From Himantopus leucocephalus (taxonomy: Eukaryota; Chordata; Aves; Charadriiformes; Recurvirostridae): DNA of 64,000 bases. Position numbers and translations under genes: made by a program. Positions 1 through 12,260 of this stretch are shown here, one piece after another. How positions within the stretch are numbered: the first letter of the stretch is position 1; each line of letters opens with the position of its first letter. The stretch spans positions 7,108,966 through 7,172,965 of the forward strand of contig RSEF01000019.1 in NCBI GenBank assembly GCA_003993805.1, written 5' to 3'. Below the pieces are notes generated by a model. The model was not told the DNA's origin, searched no databases, and was given only the letters and a program-made list of their open reading frames with translations.

Positions 1-1079
1 AGAGTAGAAAAAGCTAAGGTGGCACTTTAACAGGCTGGAAATTGATATCTGTAAAGACTCAGCCTAGTGTGAAGGCAGGCACATAGGTGCAGTACACAAT
101 GTGGGCGAGAAATTTTTGTATGCATCTGCCTTCTCTCATTCAGCTTGTTCCATGGGCTCCGAGTGTGGAGCTGAAGTGCTTCTCCTGTGGTCACCATTTG
201 TGCAACTCGGCTTCCATGTCTGTTGCACCATCTCTGATTTAACAACTTAAGACAAAGTGGTTTCAAAAACTGTGTTGACGTTCATAGAAGATAATCATTG
301 TGGACTGACGAATGCAGAAGTGTCTGACTCAACAAGCCCAACTGGCTGAGTGGAGATCCCAAGAACAGATTGAAAAGTATCACTATAAACTTACTACAGT
401 TGTCTACTCTTTTTACAGGGATCGTGTGACCCTCAGTGTTGCCAGCTTGCTTGTCATGAGTTTTTTTCTTGCTTGTATACCTTGGGAATCGGCAGAATAG
501 ATGGGTAAGTACAGGTTTGCATGTCAACACCAGATCCGAAGAGCTTTGGGCTCTCACTTCCTTTGACCTGAGAGGTCTGAGACGACTCGCTCCTCTACGC
601 TGCAAGCAGGTCTATTAACATTTGACTTTCACACCTAGAACATTATCAGAATGACAAATTTCTTGACAGCTGCTTGCTCAAATTGTCAACCAGCCTGTTC
701 CTGTAAATTGTTGAGAGGTACTTCATGTTGAATGTATAATGAGACTGCCTCTTGTTGCAGGTGGGGATGATTGTTCCCATTTTTCTCCTCATTTAGATAA
801 AATGTGGCAGTCCTGCTATTATTCATTTGCGTAGACATCGCTGGAATTGGAGTTAAGATCCTGAAGTGTAATTTGAATCGCTCTGAATTTAGGTCTGTTT
901 ACACAGAAATAAGCCTTTTGTGTGCTTGATGGTGGTCTGAATGCGCCGCCGTCCCTGGGGCTGCTCAGAGGAAGGACGAGATGACCTTTCACCGTCTCAT
1001 TAATTAGCATCACCGTTCCTTGGCGAGACTTGTCATTTTCAGGGGAAGGCCTGCATTCCTTTCCTCTGTCTTAACCCCT
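1..1079. other. Non-coding stretch, nothing recognised
   Basis: Mixed-composition DNA without a recognisable exon, RNA gene or repeat family. Open frames on both strands at 27-605 and 819-1013 overlap each other, have no family resemblance and no flanking splice logic, so they are not called as genes. GC content begins to rise after about 940, leading into the CpG-rich block that follows. Confidence 0.6.
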
Positions 1080-1530
1080 GGAGGACAAAGCATCCCGTGG
1101 GACGGCCTGCGCTGCAGCAGACACTGCTGGCGCTTTCGGAGCGGCGCACAGCCGGTGGCTTTTCACTTGGCAGAGGCCGCACCTCAGCTCACCGCCTGCG
1201 CGCCGCCGGGGCGCGCTCTGGTTACAAGTGTTTCTGAGAGCGTGAATGTTCTTACCGACCTCCAACCGTTTTAAGCATCTGTGCAGCCCGAGCACAGGCA
1301 TCTGTCCTGAAGATGAGCGCGAAGGCCCAACGCGGCACCGCCGCCCCCCCGTGCCTCGGGGCTCTCTGCCGGCACCAGCGCCACCGCTCAGCCCGGCGGT
1401 GCCCTCCGCACCGGGCGCCCCTCCCGCCGCCTCCCCGATCTCCTTATCGCTCCCGCTTTAATTGCTGGAGGTTTCTGTCTCCTTTTGATATCGCGGCAGG
1501 ATTTCGAGTACCCGCAGTGACGCCGGAGAA
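1080..1530. promoter_or_regulatory. CpG island, no associated gene seen
   Basis: By hand count this 450-bp block holds about 47 CpG dinucleotides at roughly 62% G+C, giving an observed/expected CpG ratio near 1. That is well above the usual thresholds (over 200 bp, over 55% GC, ratio over 0.6), while the flanks are AT-rich and CpG-poor. The densest part is about 1140-1440, with several GCGC, CCGCC and GGGCGCC clusters and a C7 run. In vertebrates such islands usually mark unmethylated promoters or developmental enhancers. The overlapping open frames at 1020-1588 on both strands come from high GC and resemble no known protein. No exon or clear TATA/initiator could be tied to it. Orientation of any transcription is unknown. 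Confidence 0.7.
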
Positions 1531-3371
1531 AGGCTGTATGGGGGAGGGGGGGATTCAGGAATACACAAAACTTGATAAAACTTCGTGAACTGGAAACAAA
1601 TTCTGTGTCCTGCAGCTCACCCAGCTGGAAACGTCTGAGTCTGCCGATCATCACGTAAACTAACAGCTGAAACGCATTCCTCAAATCACCTGACAAATAT
1701 CTTAATTAGAGCTTTTAAAGAAAAGTAATCCTCTAAATGAGCTGCTGATAGCGAGAGCACTTTAAAAAAGTGTCTCCGTGGCAGGGGGTTAGTCTGTCTC
1801 CTGCTCTCATGGTGTCACCTTCTTAAATGGGTAGCACATAAATATGCATGGTTACGTGCTTCTAGTAGGAAGCTGTAAAAATGGACACCATGCAAGTATT
1901 TATTAGGGCTGAGGAAAAAAGGGACCCTTTCTATTCCTCGCTGCTGAGCAGTGAGGGATGGATGCAGCATCAGCTTCCCCCGTGAGCAGCTGCACAGGGA
2001 AAGGCAATTATGAAGAAATATGTGCCTGCAGTGGAGGAAAAATTGTTGTTTAAGAGGGCCAGAGGAAGGATGCTGAAGCCTGACTAACAAAGTCCCGGGA
2101 CTACTGCAGACACGCACCTGAACGCTCAAATGTTCAGAAGATCCACTTTGAGGAGCTTTTGGCCAAAGCATCTGCCGTCTCTGAATACGTGAAGAAATGA
2201 TCATTTAATGGCATCGCAGTGAGCTTGATCTATTATCTTAATTTCTGTTCCATGTCTATGGTTTGATCAAAGTGATGCCAGTCTGTGGCTGTTTGTAGTA
2301 AACACCGTTAACAGTTAGTGATTAAATTTTTTCTAAGGGGTAAGCATTGCCACTGTTATTGCTAGCAGTTTTGATTCCTTGCTGCTGTTTCTAAATATTT
2401 GAGCAAATACAGGGTGAAATAATCCACGACTGATTTTTTTTTTTTTTAATAGTAGTTTTGTGCTAAAATGCAATGGTTTGCATGAAGGTGAAATGAAACT
2501 TATAGGGAGAAGTGTCTTTTCATCTATGGGCTAGACTAGTTAAAAAAGAAGACTGAAAAAATTTAGGGTGTGAAACAGAGGTAGCAAATCTTTTAAGAGA
2601 AGGCTGGAAATGCTTTGTCCTGTGCTAAAAGCTTGAGCACTGTCTGCTCTGTGCTGTGGTATTGTTTAACCTCGTCACCTCTCCTCGGGCTAGTAGCGCT
2701 CTCTACTCCTTGCTTTTCTCCGTAATGCCCTTTCTCTCAAATTATCCAATTACCACAGTGAATTTAAGCGCAATGAACTGTATTTGAGTTTTGAGGGTCC
2801 CATTTGTAACGAGAAGAGCGGCTCAAGTACTTGAAAGTCTGTTTTCCCTAAATGTACCTTTTATAAAAAAAGTATTTTTTGTCCCAGCACACCTTTCTCG
2901 CACCCTGAGAATCAGTGCTGTTGTCCGGGTAGCGGGTGTGTGCCCGGCGTGCAATTAACCAGTCTCACACGCGCAGGAGAGATACTGTGTCGATGCAGGC
3001 CTGGGTGCTAAGTGGATTCTCCACAAATCAAGCACACCTTAAGCCAGTTTTCCCCATCGTGTTTCTACACAAAACTTAAAGGTATTCCACTCTCAGTTAC
3101 AATGATTGGTTAGTAATTTACATATAGTTATAATATCTGCTGTGTCACTCTCATCAATCACTGTGCTTGTGCAGGGGAAGGGCCTTCACCTGGGCAAGGG
3201 TCTCCTTCACCCGTGGGTGTGTTTTTTAGTATTATAATGAAGGCAGTTCACTTCAGGATACCTTAAAAGTAAGTTCTGTTGCCAAGTTGGCCAGCTGGAT
3301 CTTTATCTTGCCAGGTTGTTGCATAACTCATCCTCTACACAATCAATCCCAGATGTTAAGGTTCAGAGGAC
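1531..3371. other. Non-coding stretch with a T14 run
   Basis: AT-rich non-coding DNA. A homopolymer of 14 T lies at 2434-2447. The open frame at 1815-2204 on the minus strand has no recognisable domain. No RNA gene or interspersed repeat was recognised. Confidence 0.55.
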
Positions 3372-3489
3372 AGGAACTTCAAACAACATAGCATTCTGTT
3401 CGTTACCAGTTAATTAAGGCTAAAGGGACTTCAAACAACACAATGTCCTGTTCATTATTAGTTTCATTATTAGTTAACTAAGGCTATAA
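3372..3489 (+). repeat. Imperfect ~55-bp tandem duplication with a nested perfect 12-bp duplication
   Basis: Two adjacent units share the opening ACTTCAAACAACA, a middle CTGTTC(A/G)TTA and the closing (A/C)TAAGGCTA. The first unit runs from about 3372 to 3424 and the second from about 3425 to 3489. The second unit is longer because TTCATTATTAGT is duplicated exactly in tandem at 3451-3462 and 3463-3474. The ~55-bp duplication has diverged, while the 12-bp one is perfect and so is probably younger. No transposon family was recognised. Confidence 0.75.
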
Positions 3490-6400
3490 TTAATAATACT
3501 ACCATAAGCTAACTTATTAGGTCAGGATGACCTCTCTCAATGCCAGTTAAGAGCAGGGGCTGTTGGGGCAGATGTGGCATTAGGTAAAGCTGTGCTGCTG
3601 CCGCACCAGAGTTCACGCTGTCCCCTTCCAACTTCCCGGAGTGAATTGTGCGGTTTAACACTGAGGGCTACGTAAGTTTTGGAATACAATTCCTTTCTTT
3701 ACAAACATGGAGAGATTGAAGTGGAGGCTTTAATAAAAAGCTTATCAAACTTAGGACAGAAACTTGTTTACAGAATGATTATAATGATATGTTGTAAATT
3801 AACAGTTCCACCATACCTAAATTAAATACATATATGTAGCTCCATCTTAATTTCAATCTCTCTCGTGAATTAGAGCCTTGTTGCAACTTTGTGTGGGGTA
3901 AATGACACTTTTCCACTACATTGAGTAAGAGTGTGATCCAGTATGGTGTGTTCCACATATTGACAAGGGGAGTGATCATCTCAGCTTTTCCAAGATACTA
4001 GTTAAATGAAAGAAAAATGTTCTGTAACTGGTAGCACAAAAGTAGGGGTTTTGAGATGCTCTGCTGAGTGGTAGGGTCAGTAAGCTTAACTTGTGCGCCC
4101 GTTTTAAAAATACAATTTGCAGACCGTATTAATAGCATTCAGTGGGGTATGCAAATTCTCATTTGTTTGGGACTTTCAGGTTTCTGATATTTTTCTTTTC
4201 ATCTGGCCTAGGAAACTCTTAGTAGAAAAAAAAAGCCTCTTGTCATGTTCAGATTTGATTTATTTAGTGTTACTTAATTTGTTTATTATAATATGTAGTA
4301 AAATGAAGAGGGTTTTAACACTTAGTTCTGAAAATGCTAAAACATACCACCTCTGGAGCATTTTTGCTTTTTTCCTTAAACTAAATTTCAGTAAGTGTTA
4401 CACATTTGCAGTGCAGTAGAGATTTTGATAGAACTGGACTCTGTATCAGTGCTTCTGACTTTCGGACCTGCTCAAAGAATGAGGAGTGTAGATATCCTAC
4501 TCTATGGCTAAGGATGTTATTTCTCTTCCTTCACATGATGTGTCAGAAAGAAGCTCAATGAGTTAGAAGTTGTGGAAAAAGTCTTTCCTGGATTAGACAA
4601 GAAAAAATTAACTGAAATTAGGAAAGATGGGTGAGATACAGGTAGAGTCTTCAGCATTATGTTATTTTGAAGTTATTTCCTTTCCTGAAGGCTAGAAATG
4701 TGTAGGTAGAACTAGAGGTAATTCACTACCTTTACCCAAATTACTGTGAGCCCATTTCCATACTGCTAATTCCCAATGACAATACAATGTCTACTGTACT
4801 TTTCCAGGAAAGAGTGAGTTACTATAATTATTAGTCAAAAATAACTGCACAGAATGCTAATTCACAGTTTGGTGTCTTAGACAAGTGAGAAAATGAAAGA
4901 CTGGCCTTAAAGTGACTTGATGGGCAGGGAGCAATCCGCGTTCCTGCCAATCCGTGTGACACAGGTGCTCCTGCACCACACTGCAGCTCGTTATCCAGCT
5001 CAGCCTGGTGTGTCCAGGTGCACTGTTGCTGTTCTTTCTGCTGGGTACTTCCAATTTTTTGACATCAATACCTTTATGATTCAGTTTTCAGAGGTGGTCA
5101 GCCATCGGGAACAAGCATCTCGCGCAAGCCTGTATGACATTAAATAGTACCTTTGTAGATACCAAACACATTGAACAAAATACTAGCCAGCCTGAAATCT
5201 TGACATTTACTGAACTTGTGCAGAAAGCGATCGTTTACTTGGAAGGTGGCATTTCTGAATTAACAAAAAACACTCCAGTAGACATCAGGAATGGAATACG
5301 TCACCAGACTTCAGAGATCAAGTGTAGAAATCCCAGACCTGAGCCTGATGTATCGATTCACTGAATTTTTAATATCTACAAAGAGAAATGAACTCTGTCC
5401 TGCAGTTCATTGCATCCTAAGGTAGACCTTTAAGCTGGCGAAATGACTTATGCTCTAGTGTGCCTGTTTCTAATTACACCATTGATTAGAAAGTAAGTTG
5501 AGCTTACCAGCTTGGATGTAGGTTTGTGTCACTGGTGTTTTGAAGTCAGATTTGAAGCCTCTGCTCCAAAAGGTACTTGGTGCAAAACATTTTGGGCAGT
5601 GGAAGATTCCGCAGGTGGACCTCGGTGTTTGTTGCAGCTCTCATTCCTGCTCATGAGCTTTTGGAGATTTGTGGCAACTGCATCAGCAGATAAAAGGTGC
5701 CATCTCTCTCCAGGATAACTACTTGTATACCCGTTGATATTCTCATGGGAGTTTGAGGCTATGAATCGTTGTTAATGGTTTGGAGAACACAGAAAATTCT
5801 TAGCACGTACTGAAGTGTTATTGGTAAATATGTGCTATTAATATGATCAGCAGTTGGTACAGCATATTTGTGTGGATGGGTAAGATTGAACAATTGCAGG
5901 TCTTAAAGTAATGCTGAAATATAAACCCATTTTTCTATGATCCTCTTAATTACCATACATAACTTCTCTTACCAAAGAGTGTATAAATGTACATGTGCTG
6001 TGTAGACATCCCCACATATTTCTGCATGTTTTCTTAACTGATCAACAAAATAACAGTGTGTTGGGATCAGATACAGGAATTTTGACCCTTAAAGGGTAAC
6101 ATTTTTTGAATTAATTGGATGATCCACAGGGGAATTTCTCAGAGGAAGGTAATTACATTTCTTTTTCAGTAAATTGAGTGCTTTACTAGTTTAACAGATT
6201 TTTTTTTTTTCCTAGGGAAATACGTGGTAGAATATAATGTTCTTTAACTCTTTCAAAGAGCAGGAGCTTGCTCCTTCTGTTCAGAGTTTCCAGAAGCCAT
6301 TTTCTTGTATGAGCATTTAGACATAATTTAAGACATGCATTTATTTTCAGTAGTAGATCGACCATCTCAAAGCATACTTTTGGCACAGTTCGATATTTAG

Positions 6401-7000
6401 CATGTCTGAACGCCTTCAAAAAGAGCTCTTCAATGTTAATGTTAGCTGCTTTTCCCTCCTTTGCATCTGTACCTGACCTCCTTAGTCTTACCCTCTTTAG
6501 ATGAAATTGTTCTTTCACCTGTTTTTCCAAACCAATTTTTTGAGACCTCAGATCATTCCCCTTCGGATTCTCTCCAGCTGATGTTTTGCAGCAGCATCAT
6601 GTTGCTGACTCACGTTCCGTCCATCATCCATGATAATTGCCAGATGCCTTCCTGCGCAAGTGCTGCATAAGCAGTTGTTTCTCATCCTGCATTTGTACAG
6701 CCGGTTGTTCCTGCCTTTTTCCCATTGACTGGCTGGGGGGCAGCCTGAGAGGCAGAGAAGGCCTTGATGCTGTACACGCACCATTTGGCAGTAGCCGAAG
6801 CACCCCTGCGTTATCAGCTCTGCTTTGGTCACAAATCCAGCACACGGCACCATTTGTTTTTATGGTGTCAATTATCCATGTCTTAAAAAGATCCAGAGGG
6901 AATAATGAGCAAGATCTTCTATAACTCCTGTATGGTCCTTTCTGTGGCTTGGATAAAGTATAGAGAGTCTAATGACAGTGAAAGTTATTGTGTTAATCAT
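3490..7000. other. Non-coding stretch, nothing recognised
   Basis: AT-rich DNA. Open frames at 3779-3979, 4117-4419, 4857-5364, 5512-5718 and 6186-6924 have no family resemblance. Around 6186-6845 the minus strand offers a long, mostly open frame with a basic composition. It is broken by at least two in-frame TGA codons (near 6600 and 6624) and has no kelch, reverse-transcriptase or other known motif, so it is not called. Confidence 0.5.
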
Positions 7001-10000
7001 TGCTAACACATTGAATTTGGGGGCTACAATTCTGCATCTCCAATTAATGAAAAGACATGAATTCAGTTACTTCTGAGGTCTGACGTTCCCAGACACCCTG
7101 CTTGTACCATGCAAGATGATGTGACCTCCTGCCTCTTCCTTGTGAATCAGTCTCCTCGAAGGGGAGAGAAGAGTACTGTTCCTAAAATAGCAGTGGCTGA
7201 ACAATAGTAAGGGGCTTTGATCTTGATCCTCAAAAGCAAAGAAACACTAGGCGGGGTATCCTTTGTATTCAGCATTTATTTGCTCACCAAAAAATTGCTT
7301 TCAGTGCTGAACTTCTAGCTGTGGACCTGTCTGCAGCGCTGTCATACAGATATGTCAAAGATCAAAAATAGATAATGCCAGTATTATCTCAGCACAGGTA
7401 AAATAGCTAAAGGCACAGGATATTTAACAAACTGTTTTCCACATGCAATTCCCTGTGTCCCTATGTACACAGCTGATGACACTTAAGAGAACAGCTTTGG
7501 TGGGCAAGCCACAGTTGCTCTAGTAAATACAGCTGTTTTAGACTATGATTTGGCTTTGATAGGTTTAGGGTGGGTTCCTGTAGCAGCTCAACATGTGTCT
7601 TGTGTCTTCTAGGATGCAGTTAGTAGGGAAACCAGCAAGATCTTTGACCAGCATGGGGTAACCTAGCAACAGAATTACACTTCAGAATCATTTTTTCCTT
7701 TTCAGCATCACACCTGTTTAATAAGACATTCTGGAGCCGACACTCTATGCTTTTTTTTTGTATTACCTATTGATAAAGTTTCTATGAAACCTGAGTGCTT
7801 TGACACCTTAGCTCCAACAGAAACCCACTACACTTTGTGTAGAAGAAATCATGACCCCAAAGCTTTCCAGGCTTGTGTTTCTAACCTTGTCCTTTGCGGT
7901 GAACAAGACAGCTGATTTGCCCTATGTTGATGAATTCGTATGGGATCCGTGTCCAATACGTTTAAGCCCACATGTGACACAGAATAACAGAACAGAGCCC
8001 TTGAATGTCTCAGGATTTAAAATGCATGTTTTGGGGTTTTGTACTTGCCTTTTAACTTTTTCTCATTTTCAGCCTTTTTCATATTAACTACTAGGTGTAC
8101 AATTGCATTGTGTTTCTCAATGGAAAGTTGAGGTTTTGATTTATTCCCAGGACTTAAGGAGCTAGGGCTGTAAATTAATTACCATATATCACCGAGTCGA
8201 GATAAGTTGCCAAATCAGCAATGTGTGCCGATGGCTACTGAAGTCAGTACAGTGAGAAACACTGATAAAGGAGCGAACTGGCTCAGACTAGTACATAGAA
8301 ACAGTAGTGTAGTTGCTTTCATATGCTAATATTCTGTCCTGCGTTGCATTTTAACACAGGTGAATTGATTAATAGATGAAGTGATTGTTTCTATAATGCT
8401 AATGACTGATTTTTAAGGAAATTCCTGTGTGGCTTTTTTCTGGCTGAAACAGTGAGCTAAGGCAGGGCAATGATTGGAGTGCTTCGTGTTAATGACTGGC
8501 TGGCACAAACTTTTGCCACTACTCCTCTTTTCTCATTGACAATGAAATAAATTGTCGTGCACTTATATAAGTACAGGACTACAGCAAATATAATTGCTAC
8601 TTCATTCCTTCCTTTAGTAAAGAAACTTGGAAAAAATTGTTCAAATTGCAACTGAGAGGGAGGGATTTTGCAGGAAACCCTAGCTTGCTATTCCTACAGG
8701 AGGGTGTGCGTTTGTTGATCGTTGTGGCAAGGAGAATCCTGTGAAAATGAATCCTTAACTGTCTTTCCACAAACTCTTAATGACGGTATCCACCTCTCAT
8801 CCCATAGATTGCTTTTATGGTTTTAGTCATTAGGTATTAATCTCTGCTGTGGAAGTTAAATAACGGCTCACTTGAATTGTATTTTGGAAGAAGGAGATGG
8901 TGCCATTAAAGCAGAAGAAACATTGAAAGAAAGTTTCTTGGTTCAGTTTAGAAGGAGTTTATTTCATCTGAGTGCAAACTCCTTCCCAGCTGACTTAAAA
9001 TTGGTTGGCTTAAACTCAGCCTAAAGCCAATCTTAAACGATCATGAGAGCAGGACATATTTTGGTATCTGTTTATTGAGTTTCTCAGCAAAGAAATACTG
9101 CATTCAGTGCTAGGAGTAACTCAGATGTATTACTGATGCTTTCCAAATCTGTTTATCTGCTAAAAGCCTAAATTGTGGATCATGTTTTCAAGTGACAGGA
9201 AAAATTTGTTACTTCTGACTTTGTAAAAGTTTCCCAGGAGGGAAAGAACACCTTATTAATTTTCCTTCTTTTATATTAAGTACCACTGAGTTCAAATTAT
9301 ACCATTAAGTACATTGTTCTGTTTTTCAAGGTACAGATAAGATTTTTCTGGCAATGAAAACCAAAAGAAACCAAACTGGTTGCAACCCCAGCAGATTATA
9401 CATGTGCTTGTTCTAGCTATAAAATGACATTTTCACCTGTAAAATATACGAAATCCTGCATCATTTACATGAGATGAACTGTTTGGAGTCATGGGCAATA
9501 AGAGGATCGCTGGGGGCTGCTGGACGTGTGGCTGCCGCAGACGCTGGGATGCTGCTGTGGTCTGTGAAGTGCTGATAACTCCGCGTGTGTTAGAATAGCC
9601 CTGGAGTAAACTGCACCAGTGGGATTAGTAGATTAAGCTGGTCCGTGGCATTGCTGTCACTGTCTGTTGGTGACTATGGACTCCTCCTGAGATGCTGCGG
9701 CTGTGGGAGTGCTGGCCTGGCGCGTGCCATCTCACAGTGGCTTCTTCCTGCCCTGCTGAGATGGAAACTGGTGGCTAAAATGGTGAATTCTTGAGACAGT
9801 GATATATTCTTCTCCTTATTGTAGACTTCTCTAATGCACTAGGAGGTGTCTTCATTGGCACCAGTTCCTGTGTATGATAAGCATATCTTGATGCTGTTAA
9901 TGTTGAAAATTGTACCAGTTTAATCTTAAGTTTCCTTAAATTAGCTCATAACTCTGCCTAGATATTCTTCGTTTCATTTTAAAGTGGGTTATGCCAATTT

Positions 10001-11554
10001 AACTCAAATTGATCCTTAGTGATTTAAACTAAACTGACACTTTAACTTCCATAGTATGTAATACTTTAGAACATATTTTGGAGGGGAGAAAAAAAATCAT
10101 TAAAGATGAGGTGCAAATAGAAAAAGTCAATGCAGATTTATCAGAAATAGTGTTGTAGAATAACCCTGTATGTTTGCTTTTCGTAGACAAAAGAAATGTA
10201 ACAGTTTTCATCCCTATGGCTTTCACTAAGACACTTGGTATGGTATCCAAAAAGGAGAAATATGAAGAACAAGTTATAAAATGGCAATCAAAAGTCTGCA
10301 AATCACAGGCGTTTTATGCTGGAAAGGACATAACTAGAGTAAGCATTTAAAGATCAGTCTGGGCTGATCTCTTGAGTTGTTTATTGTTTGCCTCTGCACA
10401 AAGGGGAGCCACTGGAGTTGTGAGCATGGAGGGCAAAGCTACTGCACTGGGGTACCTGGGTGTCACTTGTGGAGTAAGGTAACACGGAAGAGACTGACTT
10501 TTAGAGTGCAAATTACAAGATCATGCACTTAATGACTGGTAACACTGCAGTGAATGAGGGGCTGAGGGCTAGAAGGATGTTGAAAAACCTGCGCATATTA
10601 ATTGCAGAAGAATCTGAGAAACCAGAATATTGTGGTCCTGGAAAAGTCAAATGGGAGCCAGCAGGGACATTACCAAAAGACACAGGAAAGTTGATTGCCA
10701 CAGCCTGGTTTGAGCCCGTCCTACTGCGGTTGGCATAGCACTGAAGGTAATTTCCATGTTGTAAATGGAAGGTGTAGTATCTAGTATGACTGAACTGCAT
10801 AGACATCTCTTCTGTTCCTTTCTCCGGGATAACTGATATTCAATTTTGATTCACCGGTAAACAGACAAAACCTCTCATGGTGATGCAGAGCTCATTACTA
10901 CAAATCTCCTTGGACTTGCAAAGCAGAATAGTGTAGGCCCAGGATGTATGTCCTGCATATAGTGTCATGCATATCAATGAAGCCGTCTAGAAAAAAATAA
11001 ATAAACTAATGGTGTGTAATGCACTTCTGACATCTGGGTTATTGCTGCTTTGCTGTGTTTGACGGCAGTAAGCGCTCTGACTATGCTACTGTATGTATTT
11101 TTATTCTGCAAAGTCAGGGGGCAGTGAAACACCGCTTCTCTCACATCATGGCATCCCTATGACAACCTTTATGAAGGCAGAAACTGAGGTTTGTGATTTG
11201 CCTTTTAGCAAGCAGCTTTCCTTTTCTGGCTCCAGAGAAGTGGACTGTTTCTCGGGTAAACCTGCAGTCTGGAATCTTGCTGTGAAAGTGTCTTGCAAGC
11301 TGCTTCCCTTAATGAAGTGCTATGAGGAATTTCGATGTGTGTTAGGGTTGTAGCAGCATGAACTTTTGCAGGAAATTGACTGTGATAAGCAAACCTTCTT
11401 TAAAGCTAATCAGTTGCCCTGGTGTTTGCTTGGTAGGCTAATTGTGACAAGAACAGGGGCCACTGAAGCTGTCACTGCTACTTGTGCAAAATGCTTTTGG
11501 TGACATTAAGATGCAGTGGTAGGACAGAAGAAAGGGGCTAGGGGTGTTTGTGCA
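7001..11554. other. Non-coding stretch, nothing recognised
   Basis: Non-coding DNA with ordinary composition. There are short A/T runs but no clear interspersed repeat, RNA gene or exon. The open frames at 7851-8087, 8457-8651, 10029-10301, 10513-10806 and 11093-11353 are short and unrelated to any family I know. Confidence 0.5.
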
Positions 11555-11652
11555 CCCAAACTTGCTGAGGATGTCCTCAATCCCACTGTCCATGTTGCCA
11601 ACAAAGATGTTAAACCGTGGTGGTCCCAGTACTGACCCCTGAGGACCGCCAG
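11555..11652 (-). mobile_element. CR1 LINE fragment (internal segment)
   Basis: On the plus strand the block reads like the antisense of an avian CR1 segment. A 'cttgctgagg ... cctcaatccc' stretch is followed by 'acaaagatgttaaac' and 'cccagtactgacccctgagg', the order known from CR1 copies in birds. The copy is short, without a 3' terminus, and ends where a G-rich tract begins. CR1 is a non-LTR retrotransposon that copies itself through target-primed reverse transcription and is usually 5'-truncated. This piece is an inactive relic. The CR1 sense strand is the minus strand here. Family membership is recalled from consensus, not searched. Confidence 0.7.
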
Positions 11653-11727
11653 TTCCTTGGGTGGGGATCTGGGGGGTCCTGGGGGCGCTGGGTGGATTTG
11701 GAGATGTCTGGGGGGGTGGGGGAGGGA
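11653..11727 (+). other. G-rich tract with two potential G-quadruplex motifs
   Basis: The first motif (11659-11692) has five G-runs of 3, 4, 6, 5 and 3 or more bases, separated by loops of 1, 4, 4 and 4 bases. The second (11710-11726) is G7-T-G5-A-G3, which can supply four triplets with single-base loops. Both meet the common G3+N1-7 rule on the plus strand. The tract directly abuts the CR1 fragment. It lies about 235 bases beyond the 3' end of the KLHL10-like relic, which is transcribed from the other strand. Confidence 0.75.
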
Positions 11728-11959
11728 TCCCCTAATTTGGGGCTCCCTGGTTTGTTTCTTCGACACTGTTGGAGGAACCAGGTGAAGGGGGAAGGCAATA
11801 GAGTGATTTCGTGTATTTCAGCCCTTCTGAAATAGTCCTCAGTTGAGAGTAAGCAACTCGGCTGCCTTGCTGCTCAGCAGACTTTGTTAGCTCAGTGGGG
11901 CGGTTTACGCAGGCAGGCTACTTGCTGAAGAAATGGGCCCAACTTCCTTTCAAGAGTTG
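11728..11959. other. Non-coding spacer downstream of the kelch relic
   Basis: Short unique sequence between the G-rich tract and the last recognisable codon of the KLHL10-like exon. KLHL10 proteins normally continue some 20-25 residues past the point where homology stops at about 11960. No matching tail could be read here in any minus-strand frame. Confidence 0.5.
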
Positions 11960-12260
11960 TCAACACGGACATCTCTTGGGAACATACTCCATGATATTAG
12001 AGAGACCTGGCACCACGCGGCAGCCCAGAGGACTACGGTGTATGCCCATGTCATCAGCATGATGCCACTGATGAGTGTTTTCATTGTAACGCTCAATGTT
12101 GAAAGTAGTATTGAAACCGCTGAAGCCACCAACCACAAACAACAGATCATCCAGCGCTGCTGCGAGGACCAAACATGCTGGGGACTGTGTGCCATGTCTT
12201 GGCAATGGGGTTGTAATCTTCTGCCCTCCAAAGCTGGTTGACTCCATCAAATCCTCCAAC
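11960..12260 (-). pseudogene. KLHL10: KLHL10-like exon B (last two kelch blades and C-terminus), frameshifted
   Basis: The exon follows an acceptor ending ATTCTCAG and opens with VGGFDGVNQLWRAEDYN, then NPIAKTWHTVPSMFGPRSS, both diagnostic of the KLHL10 penultimate blade. After PRSS the frame runs into TGA. The following DDLLFVVGGFSGFNTTFN continues in another frame. Between the PRS codons and the DD codons only 7 nt remain where KLHL10 normally has seven codons, so about 14 nt are missing (inferred from the remembered family sequence). The second frame stays open through MGIHRSPLGCRVVPGLSN to EYVPKR and a stop after CPC. Normal KLHL10 continues some 20-25 residues further. Confidence 0.75.

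Noticed and set aside
5134..5364. Seventy-six-codon frame with protein-like composition
   Set aside because: No family resemblance, no splice sites matching its ends, and surrounded by non-coding DNA.
6186..6845. Mostly open, basic minus-strand frame
   Set aside because: At least two in-frame TGA codons and no known motif; one listed start is not an ATG.
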